64,000 nucleotides of DNA from an uncultured bacterium. Lineage in GTDB: Bacteria > Patescibacteriota > Gracilibacteria > Absconditabacterales > Absconditicoccaceae. The first letter of the stretch is position 1. Every line of letters starts with the position of its first letter. Below the pieces are notes generated by a model, which worked only from the letters and a program-made list of their open reading frames with translations, made no database searches and had not been told where the DNA came from. Both the position numbers and the translations under genes were made by a program. This document shows, piece after piece, positions 35,662 through 46,405 of the stretch. Location: positions 124,001 to 188,000 of the forward strand of contig CALMTC010000011.1 of NCBI GenBank assembly GCA_937872535.1. Direction: 5' to 3'.

Positions 35662-38322
35662 ATGAAGAAAATAGTTTTTTGTGTTATTTGTCTTTGTTTT
35701 GCTCGATGATTTTTCCAAAAAGCTCTTGCTCAGATTATTATTTCAGAAGTTTATTTTGAATGACCAAATGAGCGAATAGAGCTTACAAATACAGACCAAC
35801 AGGATTTTACTTGAGATCTTACTTTAGTTTGAGCTTCAAATAATCCGATTTATCTAAGTGGTTTTTCCTTGTCTTGATTACAGTCTATGGTATTAGTTGA
35901 TCAGTGAGTTTCTTGAATACTTTTATCTCAATCTCTCATTTTCTCGCCTGAAGCTCTTATTCTTCGTGATGATTGAGCGATTGATCTTACCTTATTGTAC
36001 AGCTGACAAATTGTAGATAATTTTATCGTCAATGTCGGTCTTGTGTTGCCATTTATCGATCTAAATAACTCTTTTGAGAAAGTTCGACACAATGGACAGC
36101 TTGTAACCACAGTTTGTACTGGTTCGAGATCAGTAAATATGCTTTCTTGATATATAGCAAATCCTTGAACTATTATGACAGTTGTAGACACTCCACTAGA
36201 CATTGAGCAAAAAATTAGCTCTTGATGACTGTTTTCTCCATCTTTAGTTATTACAGAAGTTTCTTTTGATGGAACAGATGAATGGATAGAAATAACCAAT
36301 TTTTCAGATACCAATTTTTCTGGAAATTTATTAATTTCTTGAGTAAAAGCTACTCCTCTCTTTTTTAGTGGTTTTTTTCTAGCTTCTGGAAATTCCATCG
36401 TGCTTTGAGACAGTTTGTCTATGATTGTCGATAAGTCAGTAATTTATGCTTCATGACTATGATTTAATATTTCTGATAGCCAAGCCATTACGATTTCACT
36501 TCGAAGTTGACAAGATTTGATAGACAATTTTTTCGTTTCAAGCACATCTGTTTGAGATTTGAATAATAAAGAGATTTCTTTTGAAAGACTTCCAGCTACT
36601 CTTTCACAAATTGTGCCAACAAGTTCAGGTAGAGTAGCGAATGTCTATTCTCCTCGAATAGCAAATCCAGGTTTTTCTCAGTTGATTCAGAGTTGATGAC
36701 AAAGTTGACAAGTCTCTTCATCAAATTGTCCACTACCTCAAAAATTCCAGCTTTCAGAAATACATAGAGCGGATTCGAGCTACCCTGATTATCTGGAATT
36801 CAAATTTTCCTCAACATATACAGGAAAAATTTCTTTTCAGTTTTGATCATACCAGTGACAAATTTTGCCATGAGAAATTTTTTCTGGAGATCGTTTTCTT
36901 ATATCTTCATCCAGACAGAATATTGACAAAGTTGACAAGCTTTTTATCCAGCAAGATCTTGCTATTCCTCTTTCATGAAACTATTTAATTCAGCTCGACG
37001 ATTGAAGTACTTTGTCATGAACTTATAGTTTTTGAACAGCAGTTTGATCTATTTATCCTGGATTATCAAACTGTTGAAGTGATATAGACACATTATGACA
37101 ACCATCACCTTGATTTCATGAGTCTCTTTTACCATCACCTCAGATTATTACCAGTGTAGCTTGATTATGACAATGTCAGTCTACTCCTGTCATTACAATC
37201 CAAACGGGAAATCTCTCAAGCTGAAAAAATTTCGAAGCTGACTATCTAAAAATTAAATCAGATTATGATTTACTGATGTTAGCTCTTTCCTGATCTTGTA
37301 CGAAAATAAACACAAATGGAAAATTAGTTTCAGCAATCTCGAATAAGTCACTAAATTATTGTCCAAAACCTCCATCTCCTCCCAAAGTACCAAAAATTAA
37401 ACCTATTAAACCGCCAAAAACTACCAATCCGCCAAAAGTATCATCCTGATGAATTTCTCAGGTTCAACCAGAAATAAAATTTGAAAAAGTTTTTCTTTCT
37501 TATTCAGAAAATTGATTTGAACAAGAAGTTTTTATTATTTTAGAAACAGGAGTTCAAAAGATAGATCTCAGTTCATGACGATATATTCAAATAGGTTCAA
37601 AAAGGACTTATTTAGACTGAAAAATTCAAAAATGAATCAGTCATAATCTTTCAAATAGTATTATTCTTCCTCACAAAGATTCGTGCCTCCAAATCAAGAA
37701 AAAATATAGCTCATTTATTTATGATTCATTTTGCTACGAATTTGATAAATCTTCTACGGGGAAACTTATTGAAGAAAGTGAATTGTCTGATTCTGAAAGG
37801 GATTTCTTGAAATTACTTAAACGAAAAAAAGTTGAAAATGAACGATGTGTCTACTACGATTCGAAAAAACTTTCTTGTAAATCTCTTTGAAAACCTAAGT
37901 CAAAAACCGTCACTTCATCTACAAAAAAGAAACCGTCGAAAACAGCTATAGCTAAGAAAAAAAAGATAACAAAAACCGATGCAGAGCTTAAGATCTATAA
38001 AGCTTATGTTTCAGCTGTAAACTCATTTTTTTATAAAGAATGGCCAGTTCTCTACAGAGATACAAGATACTTCAACTATTATCATTCTCTTCAATTAGGG
38101 CTGAAGGCTATTAGAAAATGAGAAGAAAAACTGACATATTTTAGTAAAAATATTGATTCTTATGACCTTAAATGAATAGAAAAAACTTTATATAATCAGG
38201 ATTCTCTTTACTATTTGCTACACTGATTTTTCGAGAAAACTAGCTGAAATATGCTTAAAAAACGATACTATCTCTATTCAAATTGGTTATTTCGTTCCAA
38301 AAAATTCTCCTGAAAAAACTAA
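35662..38322 (+). CDS. Exported protein with lamin-tail-like domains
   Basis: 886 residues. Signal peptide MKKIVFCVICLCFAWGFF...ALA. Two clear lamin-tail-domain-like starts follow: IIISEVYFEGPNEWIELTN and LVITEVSFDGTDEWIEITN, and a third, weaker one at LSEIHWADSSYPDYLEF. The Trp of the first EWIEL is CGA. The middle is Ser/Gly-rich, then a Pro/Lys hinge (PPSPPKVPKIKPIKPPK), and the last ~220 residues are basic with many Tyr and Lys. Such domains occur in secreted or surface nuclease-linked proteins, but no nuclease motif is visible. Its surface or DNA-binding role is unproven. Confidence 0.8.
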
Positions 38323-38425
38323 AAAACAAACACATCTAAGAGCTGGAAAAGAAGAAATATTATGATAAAAAAATCTAATAAACTTTCCATTTTATAATAA
38401 AAAAATTTAAATTCTGACGAAAAAA

Positions 38426-38572
38426 ATGAAAATAATTCAACCAATGTCTCCCTTCTGTCTAAAAACTAATATTCTAAAAAATTCACTATCTTCAGTAAGA
38501 AAAAATTCTAAAATGAGTAAAAAAATTTCCCAGAGTAATCTTCTTCTTTTTCATAAAATTTGTACTCAATAA
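38426..38572 (+). CDS. Short hypothetical ORF
   Basis: 48 residues starting MKIIQPMSPFCLKTNIL, directly after a copy of the CTGG element (38402-38416). Basic, no family. The position relative to the element matches real genes nearby, but the ORF is short and may be fortuitous. Confidence 0.3.
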   Translation: MKIIQPMSPFCLKTNILKNSLSSVRKNSKMSKKISQSNLLLFHKICTQ

Positions 38573-38923
38573 AATTTTTAAAAGAAAATGAAGCTTTTTA
38601 TTCTGAAAATAAAGAAAAATTTAAAAAATTATAAAAAAAGTTTACAAGAAAAAGAGAAAATAAAAATTATTTTCAAAAATAAGAGAATTTAATTTATCTT
38701 GATAACGCTTTTTGGATTGCTAAAACTAGGACACGAAGTTATTCTGAAGAAAAATATCATTGTCTACTTGAAAAGGTAAAGATTTATAAAATGTGTCAAG
38801 TTTTGTCTATATTAAAATATTGGCTTTACAGGTTGATTTTGAGTGTTATTTTTTAGATCTGTCTATAGTTGTCGAAATTCCCAAAAAAGATAATAAAAAA
38901 GTTTTAACCTCATTTATTATATC
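38573..38923. other. AT-rich intergenic stretch
   Basis: 351 bases of low-complexity A/T sequence. A short frame reading ITLFGLLKLGHEVILKKNIIVYLK (38699-38776) looks like a decayed gene fragment, but it has no start codon. Nothing else is supported. Confidence 0.35.
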
Positions 38924-39820
38924 ATGAAGGCGATTTTAAAATGTTATTATGGATATAAAAATTTTGGCGACGAGTTACTTTTTTTCTGAGTTTTAGAGTA
39001 TTTGTTCAGTCATCTAGCCATCAGCCACATAGCTGTCGAGTCTTGAAATAAAGCTCGACTAGACGAACGAATAAAGAGGAACTCAGCTTATCTCCCAGTC
39101 TGAAAAAAAGTTTCCACATACTCAAAAAGTAAGTTTTCATTCTCTTTTTCGCCAGCTCTCAAGATTTTTTGATGATGAGAAGTGCTGACTGACGAAAGAC
39201 CATTCATCCAAGATGGCCGAGGTTACTTCTTCAAGTACTTCTGGGACATCATGTTTGGGAACTTTGTTCTTTTAGGTGGAATTGGCAAACCTCGCTTTTT
39301 TCGTTCTAGACTCCTCTACAAACTTATGCTACCAAGAGCCAAGCAAATCATCGTTAGAGAAAAGGACTCATTCAAGATTGCCAAAAAATATAGTAAAAAA
39401 GTGACTTTGCACCGCGATTTTGCTTACGATTTGATTGAAAAATATCAGGAAACGCACAAAGAGACAATTTCATTACCAAATCTTCTTATAAACTTGCATC
39501 CCAAGATAAATAAGCCAGAATCTTATAGAAAAATTGATCACTTTATTAAGAAAAACTCAAATAAAGAACTTCGATATGTTTGGATGAGCCCTCAAGATCT
39601 GCCAATGTATGATAAGTTGCTTGAAATATATCCAGAAATGAAGCTTCGAAATTGGACAAGTCGTACTTTAGATGAGACTTTGGATTTTTTTCAGTCAGCA
39701 TCTTGTGGTATTTGAGCCAGATTGCATTTTCTTCTTACTTTAAAAGCCTTTAATGTTCCTCATGAAGCTATTGTCTACGAAGAAAAAATTATGAAACTCA
39801 TCGTAAACGAGAAGAAATAA
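38924..39820 (+). CDS. Polysaccharide pyruvyl transferase-family protein (CsaB-like)
   Basis: 298 residues. It begins MKAILKCYYGYKNFGDELLF, matching the family's GYYG..NFGDE start, with IFGGGEVL, VREKDSF and a C-terminal GARLHFLL (family RLH). CsaB adds pyruvate ketal to cell-wall polymer, the ligand bound by SLH domains. Two SLH proteins are in this window, which fits. Another nucleotide-independent transferase role is possible. Confidence 0.85.
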
Positions 39821-39866
39821 ACAAAAGCCACATCATAAAAAATTTATATTCTGCAAAACCAAAAAT

Positions 39867-41303
39867 ATGGCTTTGATTTTTTCTTGGTACTCAATTTTAC
39901 TGTCTGGCTTTGAAAACTATTTAATTCTGGTAGTTTGATTAATTTTTTCCTTACTGCTTTTCCCATATATAAAGAAATTTTTTTCTTTTTCTCGAAAATA
40001 TCGATTTTTAGTCAATTTCTCAGTCGCTCTTGTTTTGTTTGTGAGAATTCTTTTTCTAGAAAATAGCTATAATCAATCAGTTACCGAGTTTTCAAGCTGA
40101 GTTTTTTCGGGTGAAGTTGTAGAGATAAGGTGAAAAAACAAAATAGTTGCGAGATCACGACATTGATGACAGGTTTTAGTCATTGTAGACAAAAAAGTCG
40201 AACTTTGAGAAAAACTACTTTTTGTCGGTACTTTTAAGTGAAATGAGATTCAGAGAAAGGTCAGTTTTGACTCATTATGAGCTGTTTCGCTTATTCATTT
40301 TGGTGAATTCGACTTTTCAAAGCGACTTTTTCTTAAGTGATATGCTGGCACATTTTTCGCCAAATCTATTATCAGAGAAAAAAATTCTTGAAAAATAAAC
40401 CAGTTTCTATCCTTAAGAAAAACAGTTATAGATCGCATCACAGAAATTTTTTGACCCACCAAAGAAGCATGACTTCTAGCTGGTATGGTCGTTTGAGATG
40501 TTTCACTTATTCCAGAACCGATCTACCAAAACTTTATCAAGAGCTGAATTGTTCACATTGTTGCCGTGAGCTGAGGTAATATAGCCTTGATCGTCTCTTT
40601 TTTGTCTATAGTACTCTTCTTCTTGCCATTTTACCTGAGATTTTCTTGTATAGGACTCTTCGTTATTTGTTATGCTTTGATTTGTTGAGCTGAAGCTAGT
40701 GTTTTAAGAGCTACCATTATGGCTTCTTTGTCTTTATTTGCTATTTTTTTTGGAAGAATGGCATCCGCTCGAAGGACTTTAGAGCTAGCTTTTTGTGTTA
40801 TGCTTCTTATTCAGCCATTTTATTTGCTTTTCGACCTTGGATTTCTTCTATCATTTTCAGCAGTCTATTGAATTTTATGGCTTTCTCAAAAGATTTCTCT
40901 CTCAAAAAATAAACTACTATCAATACTCCAATCGTATTTTCTGCCAATTATCTGAGCTAGTGGAGGAGTTTTGCCATTTTTATTGATTTTTATTGGCTCT
41001 ACAAACTTATTTTCTATCCCTGCTAATCTGCTCATCGCTCCACTAGTACCATTAGTCCAGCTTTTTTCGTTTTTACTTGTTCCACTTTCTTTTGTTTTTC
41101 CTCCTTCCTGGCTTTTAATTGTCTGAAATGTGCTTACTACCATTATTTTCTGGGTATCAGATATATTCTCTCATTATTCTTTGACCTTATTTCTTCATCA
41201 AAAGTGGCTTGGATATATAGTGATTGTTCTTTACTTCCTGTTGTTTTTGCCTTCTGTGTCTAAAACAAGTCAACAAGTACAAACTCTGTCTATGTCTAAA
41301 TAA
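39867..41303 (+). CDS. comEC: ComEC/Rec2-family DNA uptake channel
   Basis: 478 residues, shorter than classic ComEC because the C-terminal metallo-beta-lactamase-like domain is absent. About ten membrane segments. The competence domain shows GLLAGMVVGDVSLIP, HIVAVSGGNIALIV, EASVLRATIMASLSL and FDLGFLLSFSAVYGI. An OB-like soluble region (GEVVEIRGKNKIVARS...) precedes it. It would carry single-stranded DNA across the inner membrane. The start follows a CTGC variant of the recurrent element. Confidence 0.93.
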
Positions 41304-41366
41304 AAAATTTTTATTCTGGTTTTTAATATCTCAAACTCAAGAAAAATATTATACATATTGTCTAGA

Positions 41367-41561
41367 ATGTCGATATTTTTCTGGTTTGTCATAGTTGTCG
41401 TCTTGGTCGTGTCCATTCTCTGTCTAGTAAGACACAGTTTGACAAAATATCTCATAATTCATTGATTTTGTAACATCAGGACTGTTAAAAAATATATCAA
41501 ACTAGTCAAAAAAAGACAGAGCCAGACAAATGTAGTCTCGAATTGACAGATTTTTAACTAG
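41367..41561 (+). CDS. Small single-pass membrane protein
   Basis: 64 residues: hydrophobic N-terminal helix (FWFVIVVVLVVSILCL), then a basic tail (KKYIKLVKKRQSQ). It lies after a CTGG element that begins in the comEC stop region. No family recognised. Confidence 0.5.
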
Positions 41562-41608
41562 TCTAGTTAGTGTCGCGACACGACTTGCCAAATTGCTTTT
41601 AAAAGCTT

Positions 41609-41631
41609 GTCATTTTAAATGACATTTTTTT
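41609..41631 (+). terminator. Intrinsic terminator
   Basis: Stem TGTCATTT / AAATGACA and a T run. About 30 bases upstream is a perfect 12-base palindrome GTGTCGCGACAC (41571-41582). Confidence 0.7.
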
Positions 41632-42304
41632 ATAGTGAGATATTTTTGTCCATTGGTTTGAACTTTTTTCCGTCAAATTGAAAACATAAAAAATAAAAGT
41701 GGCAACTTATTCTAGGAAAAATTTTTTTCCCGATGATTTTTGATTTTTTGTCGACATTGTGTCAACTATTGAGATTCTTTTTTGAGAAAGAAAATTTTTA
41801 GAAGTGAAATGTGAGTGGTAAAAGTTTATTTTTAGCTTTTGAGAAGCTGTATTCAGGCTGTTCAGTGAGATGAAAAATAAAAAGAGCTTAAAGAAAATGA
41901 ATCTTTGTAAAGTAGCTTATGAATTGGTTTATAGATTTTGTTAGTTGTGAGAAAAATGAAATTATTGATAGAAAAATTATTTTTAAAAAAAATTTTAATT
42001 AAAAAATAAGAAAAATTTTAAATCAAGATCTGAGCGATAAAAAGATAGTTTAAATACTAATTTTCTTGTTTTTCTTCTTTTTTATAAAGTGTAAAAAAAT
42101 TAAAAAACTTTAAAAATATACTATATATTAACTATTTTTAGCTATCTAGGTTTTTTTTAATTTTCTTGTTTTTGAGAAAAATCTATTTTATAGTTTGAAA
42201 AAAATATTGTAGGTAAAGATGAAAATGCTTTAAATTACAATGATTTTTAAGTTTTTAAAATATAATTCATCAGAATGAAAATTTTGAAATGTTTTTTAAA
42301 ACTT
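41632..42304. other. Long AT-rich intergenic region
   Basis: 673 bases. I found no ORF longer than about 25 codons with a plausible start and no tRNA. Mostly A/T tracts; no function visible. Confidence 0.5.
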
Positions 42305-42377
42305 CAAGAGGATCAGGAATTGAACCTGAATCTTCGGTTTCGGAAGCCGCTATTCTAACCATTAGAACTATCCTCTT
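42305..42377 (-). tRNA. tRNA with anticodon CCG, probably decoding CGG (and maybe CGA) as tryptophan
   Basis: 73 nt. Acceptor AAGAGGA / TCCTCTT with A1-U72 and discriminator G73; T stem TCAGG/CCTGA with loop TTCAATT; D stem GTTC/GAAT. The anticodon loop is TTCCGAA. The anticodon stem has three central pairs, with mismatches at 27-43 (G-A) and 31-39 (C-A), which is unusual. A1-U72 and G73 agree with bacterial tRNA-Trp identity, while the anticodon is that of Arg(CGG). Given Trp at CGG/CGA codons here, tRNA-Trp(CCG) is the likeliest call; tRNA-Arg is the alternative. CCA is not encoded. Confidence 0.75.
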
Positions 42378-42647
42378 TCATTTTAGAGCAGAATTTTATT
42401 ATATTTTTTACAACTATAGTATAAAAATTTTTATTCTGCTTTTTATTAAAGAAACTAAACATCTTCCAAAATTATAAGTTTATCTTCAAATAAAACAAAG
42501 AGAAACTGTACTATAGATAAAACTTATTGTAGTGAAATAAAAAGTGTCACAAAAAAAAATTTCTGTCGTAAACCCAACTGAACATTAAAAATAAGTCCTC
42601 GTATGATAATGTTTTTTACAAAGTCTGGTGTTTTTGTAATAAATCAC

Positions 42648-42676
42648 TTGAAATTTATAAAAGCATTAACTATACT
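42648..42676 (+). promoter_or_regulatory. Promoter of the S-layer-like gene
   Basis: TTGAAA, a 17-base spacer and TATACT. Predicted start near 42683. Confidence 0.75.
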
Positions 42677-42811
42677 GCGAGGCATATCGTGTGGAGACAC
42701 GAAACGACAAACTATGTTCATTCCATGTTAATTCGTCTGCAAGTATGCTAGGAAAGGCGACTTTGCGTGACATTGTATTATTTTTACATTTATGTACAAA
42801 CAACAAAAAAC
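42677..42811 (+). other. Long 5' leader of the S-layer-like mRNA
   Basis: About 130 bases between the promoter and the ATG, less AT-rich than most intergenic DNA. A hairpin TCGTGT-ggag-ACACGA lies at 42687-42702, near the predicted 5' end. Such leaders often stabilise abundant S-layer mRNAs; that is inference. No Shine-Dalgarno sequence before the ATG. Confidence 0.5.
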
Positions 42812-45800
42812 ATGATTACATTGAAAAAAATTGTAGCGAGCTTTGCAGCTCTTGCAATTGTAATGTCTCAAAATGTTGCTTTGGTATCTTACGCACAGTC
42901 TATACCATCTCAATATGTTGACGCTTACAATTTTGCTTACGAAAATGGTCTTACTTCTATGTCTAGCGCAGAAGCATTTATGCCTTTTGCTACTATGACA
43001 AGAGAAGCGGCTGCTAGATTTATGGTAAAATTTGCTGACCTTATTGCTGCTGCTCAGGTTGAAGGACAAGATTGTTCTTTCTCAGATCTTGGATCTGCAG
43101 ATCAGTCTCTCGTTTCTTTCATCAACGATGCATGTGCTAAATATGCTATCATGAAAGGTTCAAACGGAGCATTCATGCCAAAAGCTTCTGTAACAAGAGG
43201 TCAAATGATTACTATGCTTTCTAGAGCTTTATATGGTAATCAATATGATTCTACTTCTGCTGACTACTGGACGCTTCACGCTAACAGATTAGTGGAAGAT
43301 GGTATTATTACTGTAGTAAATGCTGATCAACTTGTGTTGAGAGGTGATGCTATGATCATGCTTATGAGAGCTTACGACATGAACGGTGGTGATGATCTTG
43401 GTGATCTTCTCGGAGGTCTTCTTGGATCAGGATCTAACGCTTCTGGATCAACTAACACTGGTGTAGTTGTTGAAGTTAAAGCTGGTAACTTAAATGTTGC
43501 TCTTTCTCCTTCTTCAGCTCAAGCTAGATCAGTTCCAGGTAATGGTGTTGTTCCTGTTGGAACTTTCAGACTTACTGCTGGATCATCTGATGTTACTGTA
43601 AGATCAATTACAGTAAGAAGAACTGGTCTTGGTAATCAAGATGAAATTAGTAGACTATTCTTTGAAATGGCTGGTATGAGAGTTTCTGGTAGACAAACTT
43701 TGGGTACAGACCAAAAAGCTATCATTAATATTTCTCCTGCTATCGTAGTAAAAGCTAACTCTTCAGAAGATCTTGATCTTAATGTTGTGTACTCAGGAGT
43801 AACTTCAAACGGTCAGCACGTGTTTGCAATTGATTCTGTAGACTCAGTTGATAGTTCAGCTGCTGCAGTTCAGGGAGCTTGGCCAGTAATGACTAATATG
43901 GTTACTACTACAAGTTACTCAGTTCTTAAATCTACATTCAATACTACTTCAGGGTCAAATACTCTTAAGGTAGGTGATATGGATTCTGAACTTGGTAGAT
44001 TTAATATTACAAACAATGACTCAAATAAAGTTGCAGTACTTAAGAGTATCACATTGAGAAATGATGGTGCAGGTGATGTAGCTATGAGTCTTTCAAATGT
44101 TGTTGTTACAAGAAACGGACAAGCAGTTTCTACAAAAGTTGTTCCAAATGGTAGATTAATGACTGTTACTTTCAATGATGAAATCAATGCAGGTGTACAG
44201 GCTAACTATATCATTAGAGCAAACGTTATTGGAGTAGAAAATGTAAACGGAGACGATTACAAATTCAGACTTCAACAAAATGACGATCTTAATGTTATCG
44301 AAAAAGATACTGCGTTCAAATCTAATGTAACATCTACTGCTACTACTATGGGTACTTACACAGTACAGGGTGGTGACATTACATTCAATAGAACAGCTGG
44401 TTCTCTTACTACTCAAACAATCTCAGCTGGTCAACAAGATCAGAAATTGCTTGATGGTCAGATTACTGTAAAACAAGCAGTTAGATTCGAAACTCTTACG
44501 GTTTCATTCCAAACAGGTGCTTATACAGGTAATTACGGTGCTTACTTCCAAAATGTTAAATTGGTAATTGGAGGTAGAATTGTATCTAATGTTAGCCCAA
44601 CTATTACAAGTGCTAATACTATTACATTTGATGGAACATTTGATGTTACATCAAATACAGATATTAAAATTCTTGGAACTGTTAGATCTAACATTCCTGC
44701 GACTACTCCATCTCCAATCTTTAAGTTGAATGATTTAAATCCAAGTCAGTTCGCTGTTAAAGAATATATTGTAAATGGAAATACTGTATCTTCTATAGCT
44801 GGTACTGTTCAAGGTATCGCTACAACTGTTGGTGCTGTGACTTTGACTGTTTCAAAAGCAGACGGTCTAGCTAACGAACAAGTTGTAAGAGGTACATCTA
44901 ACAAATTGGTATTTGCTGTAAGATTGACAGCTGGTGATGTTTCAGAAGTAAGAGTATCAAGTCTCAAATTTGGTAATCTTCTTTCTAATGGTGGAGCTTT
45001 CTTCCCAGGTTCATCTCTTGTAAGTTTGACTCTTTCTACAGGTGCTAATGGTGTTGCATTGCCAGGAGCTACTAAAAATATGGAAACTGTAGCAGGTTAC
45101 TCTAGTGGAGGTGCTGTGTTCAACTCTTTTGGAAACATTGTTGTTCCAAAAAATGGATCAGTTACTTTCTATGTAACAGCTAGTTTCGCTTCATCTATTG
45201 CGACAGGTTCTCAATTACAATTATCTTTTGGTACATCAGATATCCAAGCTACTGATGATCAAGGAAATTCAATTACTCCAAGTTTCGCAACAGTTAATGG
45301 TTCTGTTATGACAATGAGAGATGCTGGTACATTGAACCTTAGTTCAAATGGTCAAATCAACAGCAGACTCCTTCTTGGTGCGGGTGCAAACGAAAATGTT
45401 TACTCTTTCGATTTAGCTGCTCAGGATGATGATCTTAGATTGACAGATATATATGTTCAGTTTACAGGTGCAAATGCTGTAAATGGTAATGACAGAATAG
45501 CTTCTATTAAGCTTCTTTCTGGTTATACTGTAGTAGATGAAGGTATTGTATTTGCTAGTGGTGCTAGATTTAATCTTACTGATAGTTCTACAGAAACATT
45601 GAGAGCTGGAAAAACTAAGACTTATACTGTAAGAGTAGAATTAAATGCTCCTACTTCATCAGGTTCTTATATTGCTACAGGTCTTCAACTTATTCTTGGA
45701 ACAGGAGGTGTAGATGCATCTCAAGTTAATGCAGGTACTACTAATGGTATCAGAGCTCTTTCAGTAAATGCTGGATCAGCAGTTGTAGTAAATAATACTC

Positions 45801-46297
45801 CTTCAGCTGGACAACAGCACTCTGTTTCACAAGCTCATGTAACATTGGCTGCTTTGCCTTCAGCAAATAACTTTAATGGTGCTACAGTTGCATATAAATT
45901 CAAGATTACTCCATCTGCTAATACAAATGTAGTAGTTATGAGTGGTCTTACTATCAACTGTTCATACGCTGGTGCTGCAGTAAACGCTCAATTGATCGTA
46001 GGTGATACTAATACAGCTACAACAAATAATCAATTGTCAACTTCTACTGCTCTTACTACAGCTACTGATATTGCTCTTAATGTTACATTGAACACAGGTT
46101 CAGCTAGATTTAGTTCAGAAAATACATTTACTGTAGTTTTGAACTCTGCTATGGCTGCTGGTGCTAAATCTTGTACTATTAAAGATGTAAGAATCAGTGA
46201 AGAATTTAGTAATGGTTTTGTAAGAACTATCGGATCTCTTTCTCCATTCGGAAACGTTGGATTTGGAGCTGGTATGCCTACTCTTTCATTGCAATAA
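42812..46297 (+). CDS. Large SLH-domain surface protein, probable S-layer protein
   Basis: 1161 residues. Signal peptide MITLKKIVASFAALAIVMSQ...SYAQS, then SLH-type units over ~residues 40-190 (FMPFATMTREAAARFM, FMPKASVTRGQMITML). After a Gly/Ser linker comes a long Ser/Thr/Val/Asn-rich series of beta domains to the end. The frame is open even in the standard code: it uses no UGA for its many glycines, and I noticed no CGA or CGG, as expected of a highly expressed gene. A longer frame starts at 42767, but the signal peptide begins at 42812. It probably forms the main surface layer. Confidence 0.9.
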   Translation: MITLKKIVASFAALAIVMSQNVALVSYAQSIPSQYVDAYNFAYENGLTSMSSAEAFMPFATMTREAAARFMVKFADLIAAAQVEGQDCSFSDLGSADQSLVSFINDACAKYAIMKGSNGAFMPKASVTRGQMITMLSRALYGNQYDSTSADYWTLHANRLVEDGIITVVNADQLVLRGDAMIMLMRAYDMNGGDDLGDLLGGLLGSGSNASGSTNTGVVVEVKAGNLNVALSPSSAQARSVPGNGVVPVGTFRLTAGSSDVTVRSITVRRTGLGNQDEISRLFFEMAGMRVSGRQTLGTDQKAIINISPAIVVKANSSEDLDLNVVYSGVTSNGQHVFAIDSVDSVDSSAAAVQGAWPVMTNMVTTTSYSVLKSTFNTTSGSNTLKVGDMDSELGRFNITNNDSNKVAVLKSITLRNDGAGDVAMSLSNVVVTRNGQAVSTKVVPNGRLMTVTFNDEINAGVQANYIIRANVIGVENVNGDDYKFRLQQNDDLNVIEKDTAFKSNVTSTATTMGTYTVQGGDITFNRTAGSLTTQTISAGQQDQKLLDGQITVKQAVRFETLTVSFQTGAYTGNYGAYFQNVKLVIGGRIVSNVSPTITSANTITFDGTFDVTSNTDIKILGTVRSNIPATTPSPIFKLNDLNPSQFAVKEYIVNGNTVSSIAGTVQGIATTVGAVTLTVSKADGLANEQVVRGTSNKLVFAVRLTAGDVSEVRVSSLKFGNLLSNGGAFFPGSSLVSLTLSTGANGVALPGATKNMETVAGYSSGGAVFNSFGNIVVPKNGSVTFYVTASFASSIATGSQLQLSFGTSDIQATDDQGNSITPSFATVNGSVMTMRDAGTLNLSSNGQINSRLLLGAGANENVYSFDLAAQDDDLRLTDIYVQFTGANAVNGNDRIASIKLLSGYTVVDEGIVFASGARFNLTDSSTETLRAGKTKTYTVRVELNAPTSSGSYIATGLQLILGTGGVDASQVNAGTTNGIRALSVNAGSAVVVNNTPSAGQQHSVSQAHVTLAALPSANNFNGATVAYKFKITPSANTNVVVMSGLTINCSYAGAAVNAQLIVGDTNTATTNNQLSTSTALTTATDIALNVTLNTGSARFSSENTFTVVLNSAMAAGAKSCTIKDVRISEEFSNGFVRTIGSLSPFGNVGFGAGMPTLSLQ

Positions 46298-46317
46298 TAT
46301 CTAACTTGTGTTAGAAA

Positions 46318-46347
46318 GAAAACTCTCTCCTTGTGGGGGAGTTTTTC
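46318..46347 (+). terminator. Intrinsic terminator of the S-layer-like gene
   Basis: Stem AAACTCTCTCC / GGGGGAGTTTTT (one mismatch) with loop TTGTG, 20 bases after the stop. Confidence 0.8.
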
Positions 46348-46405
46348 TTGTAAAAAAAGAAAAAAAAGATAGAAAAGGAGAAGCTTTTATATCGCATATA
46401 AAAAA

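Noticed and set aside
42767-42811. Earlier start (MTLYYFYIYVQ...) for the S-layer-like gene
   Set aside because: A typical signal peptide begins at the ATG at 42812; the upstream 15 residues do not fit an export signal.
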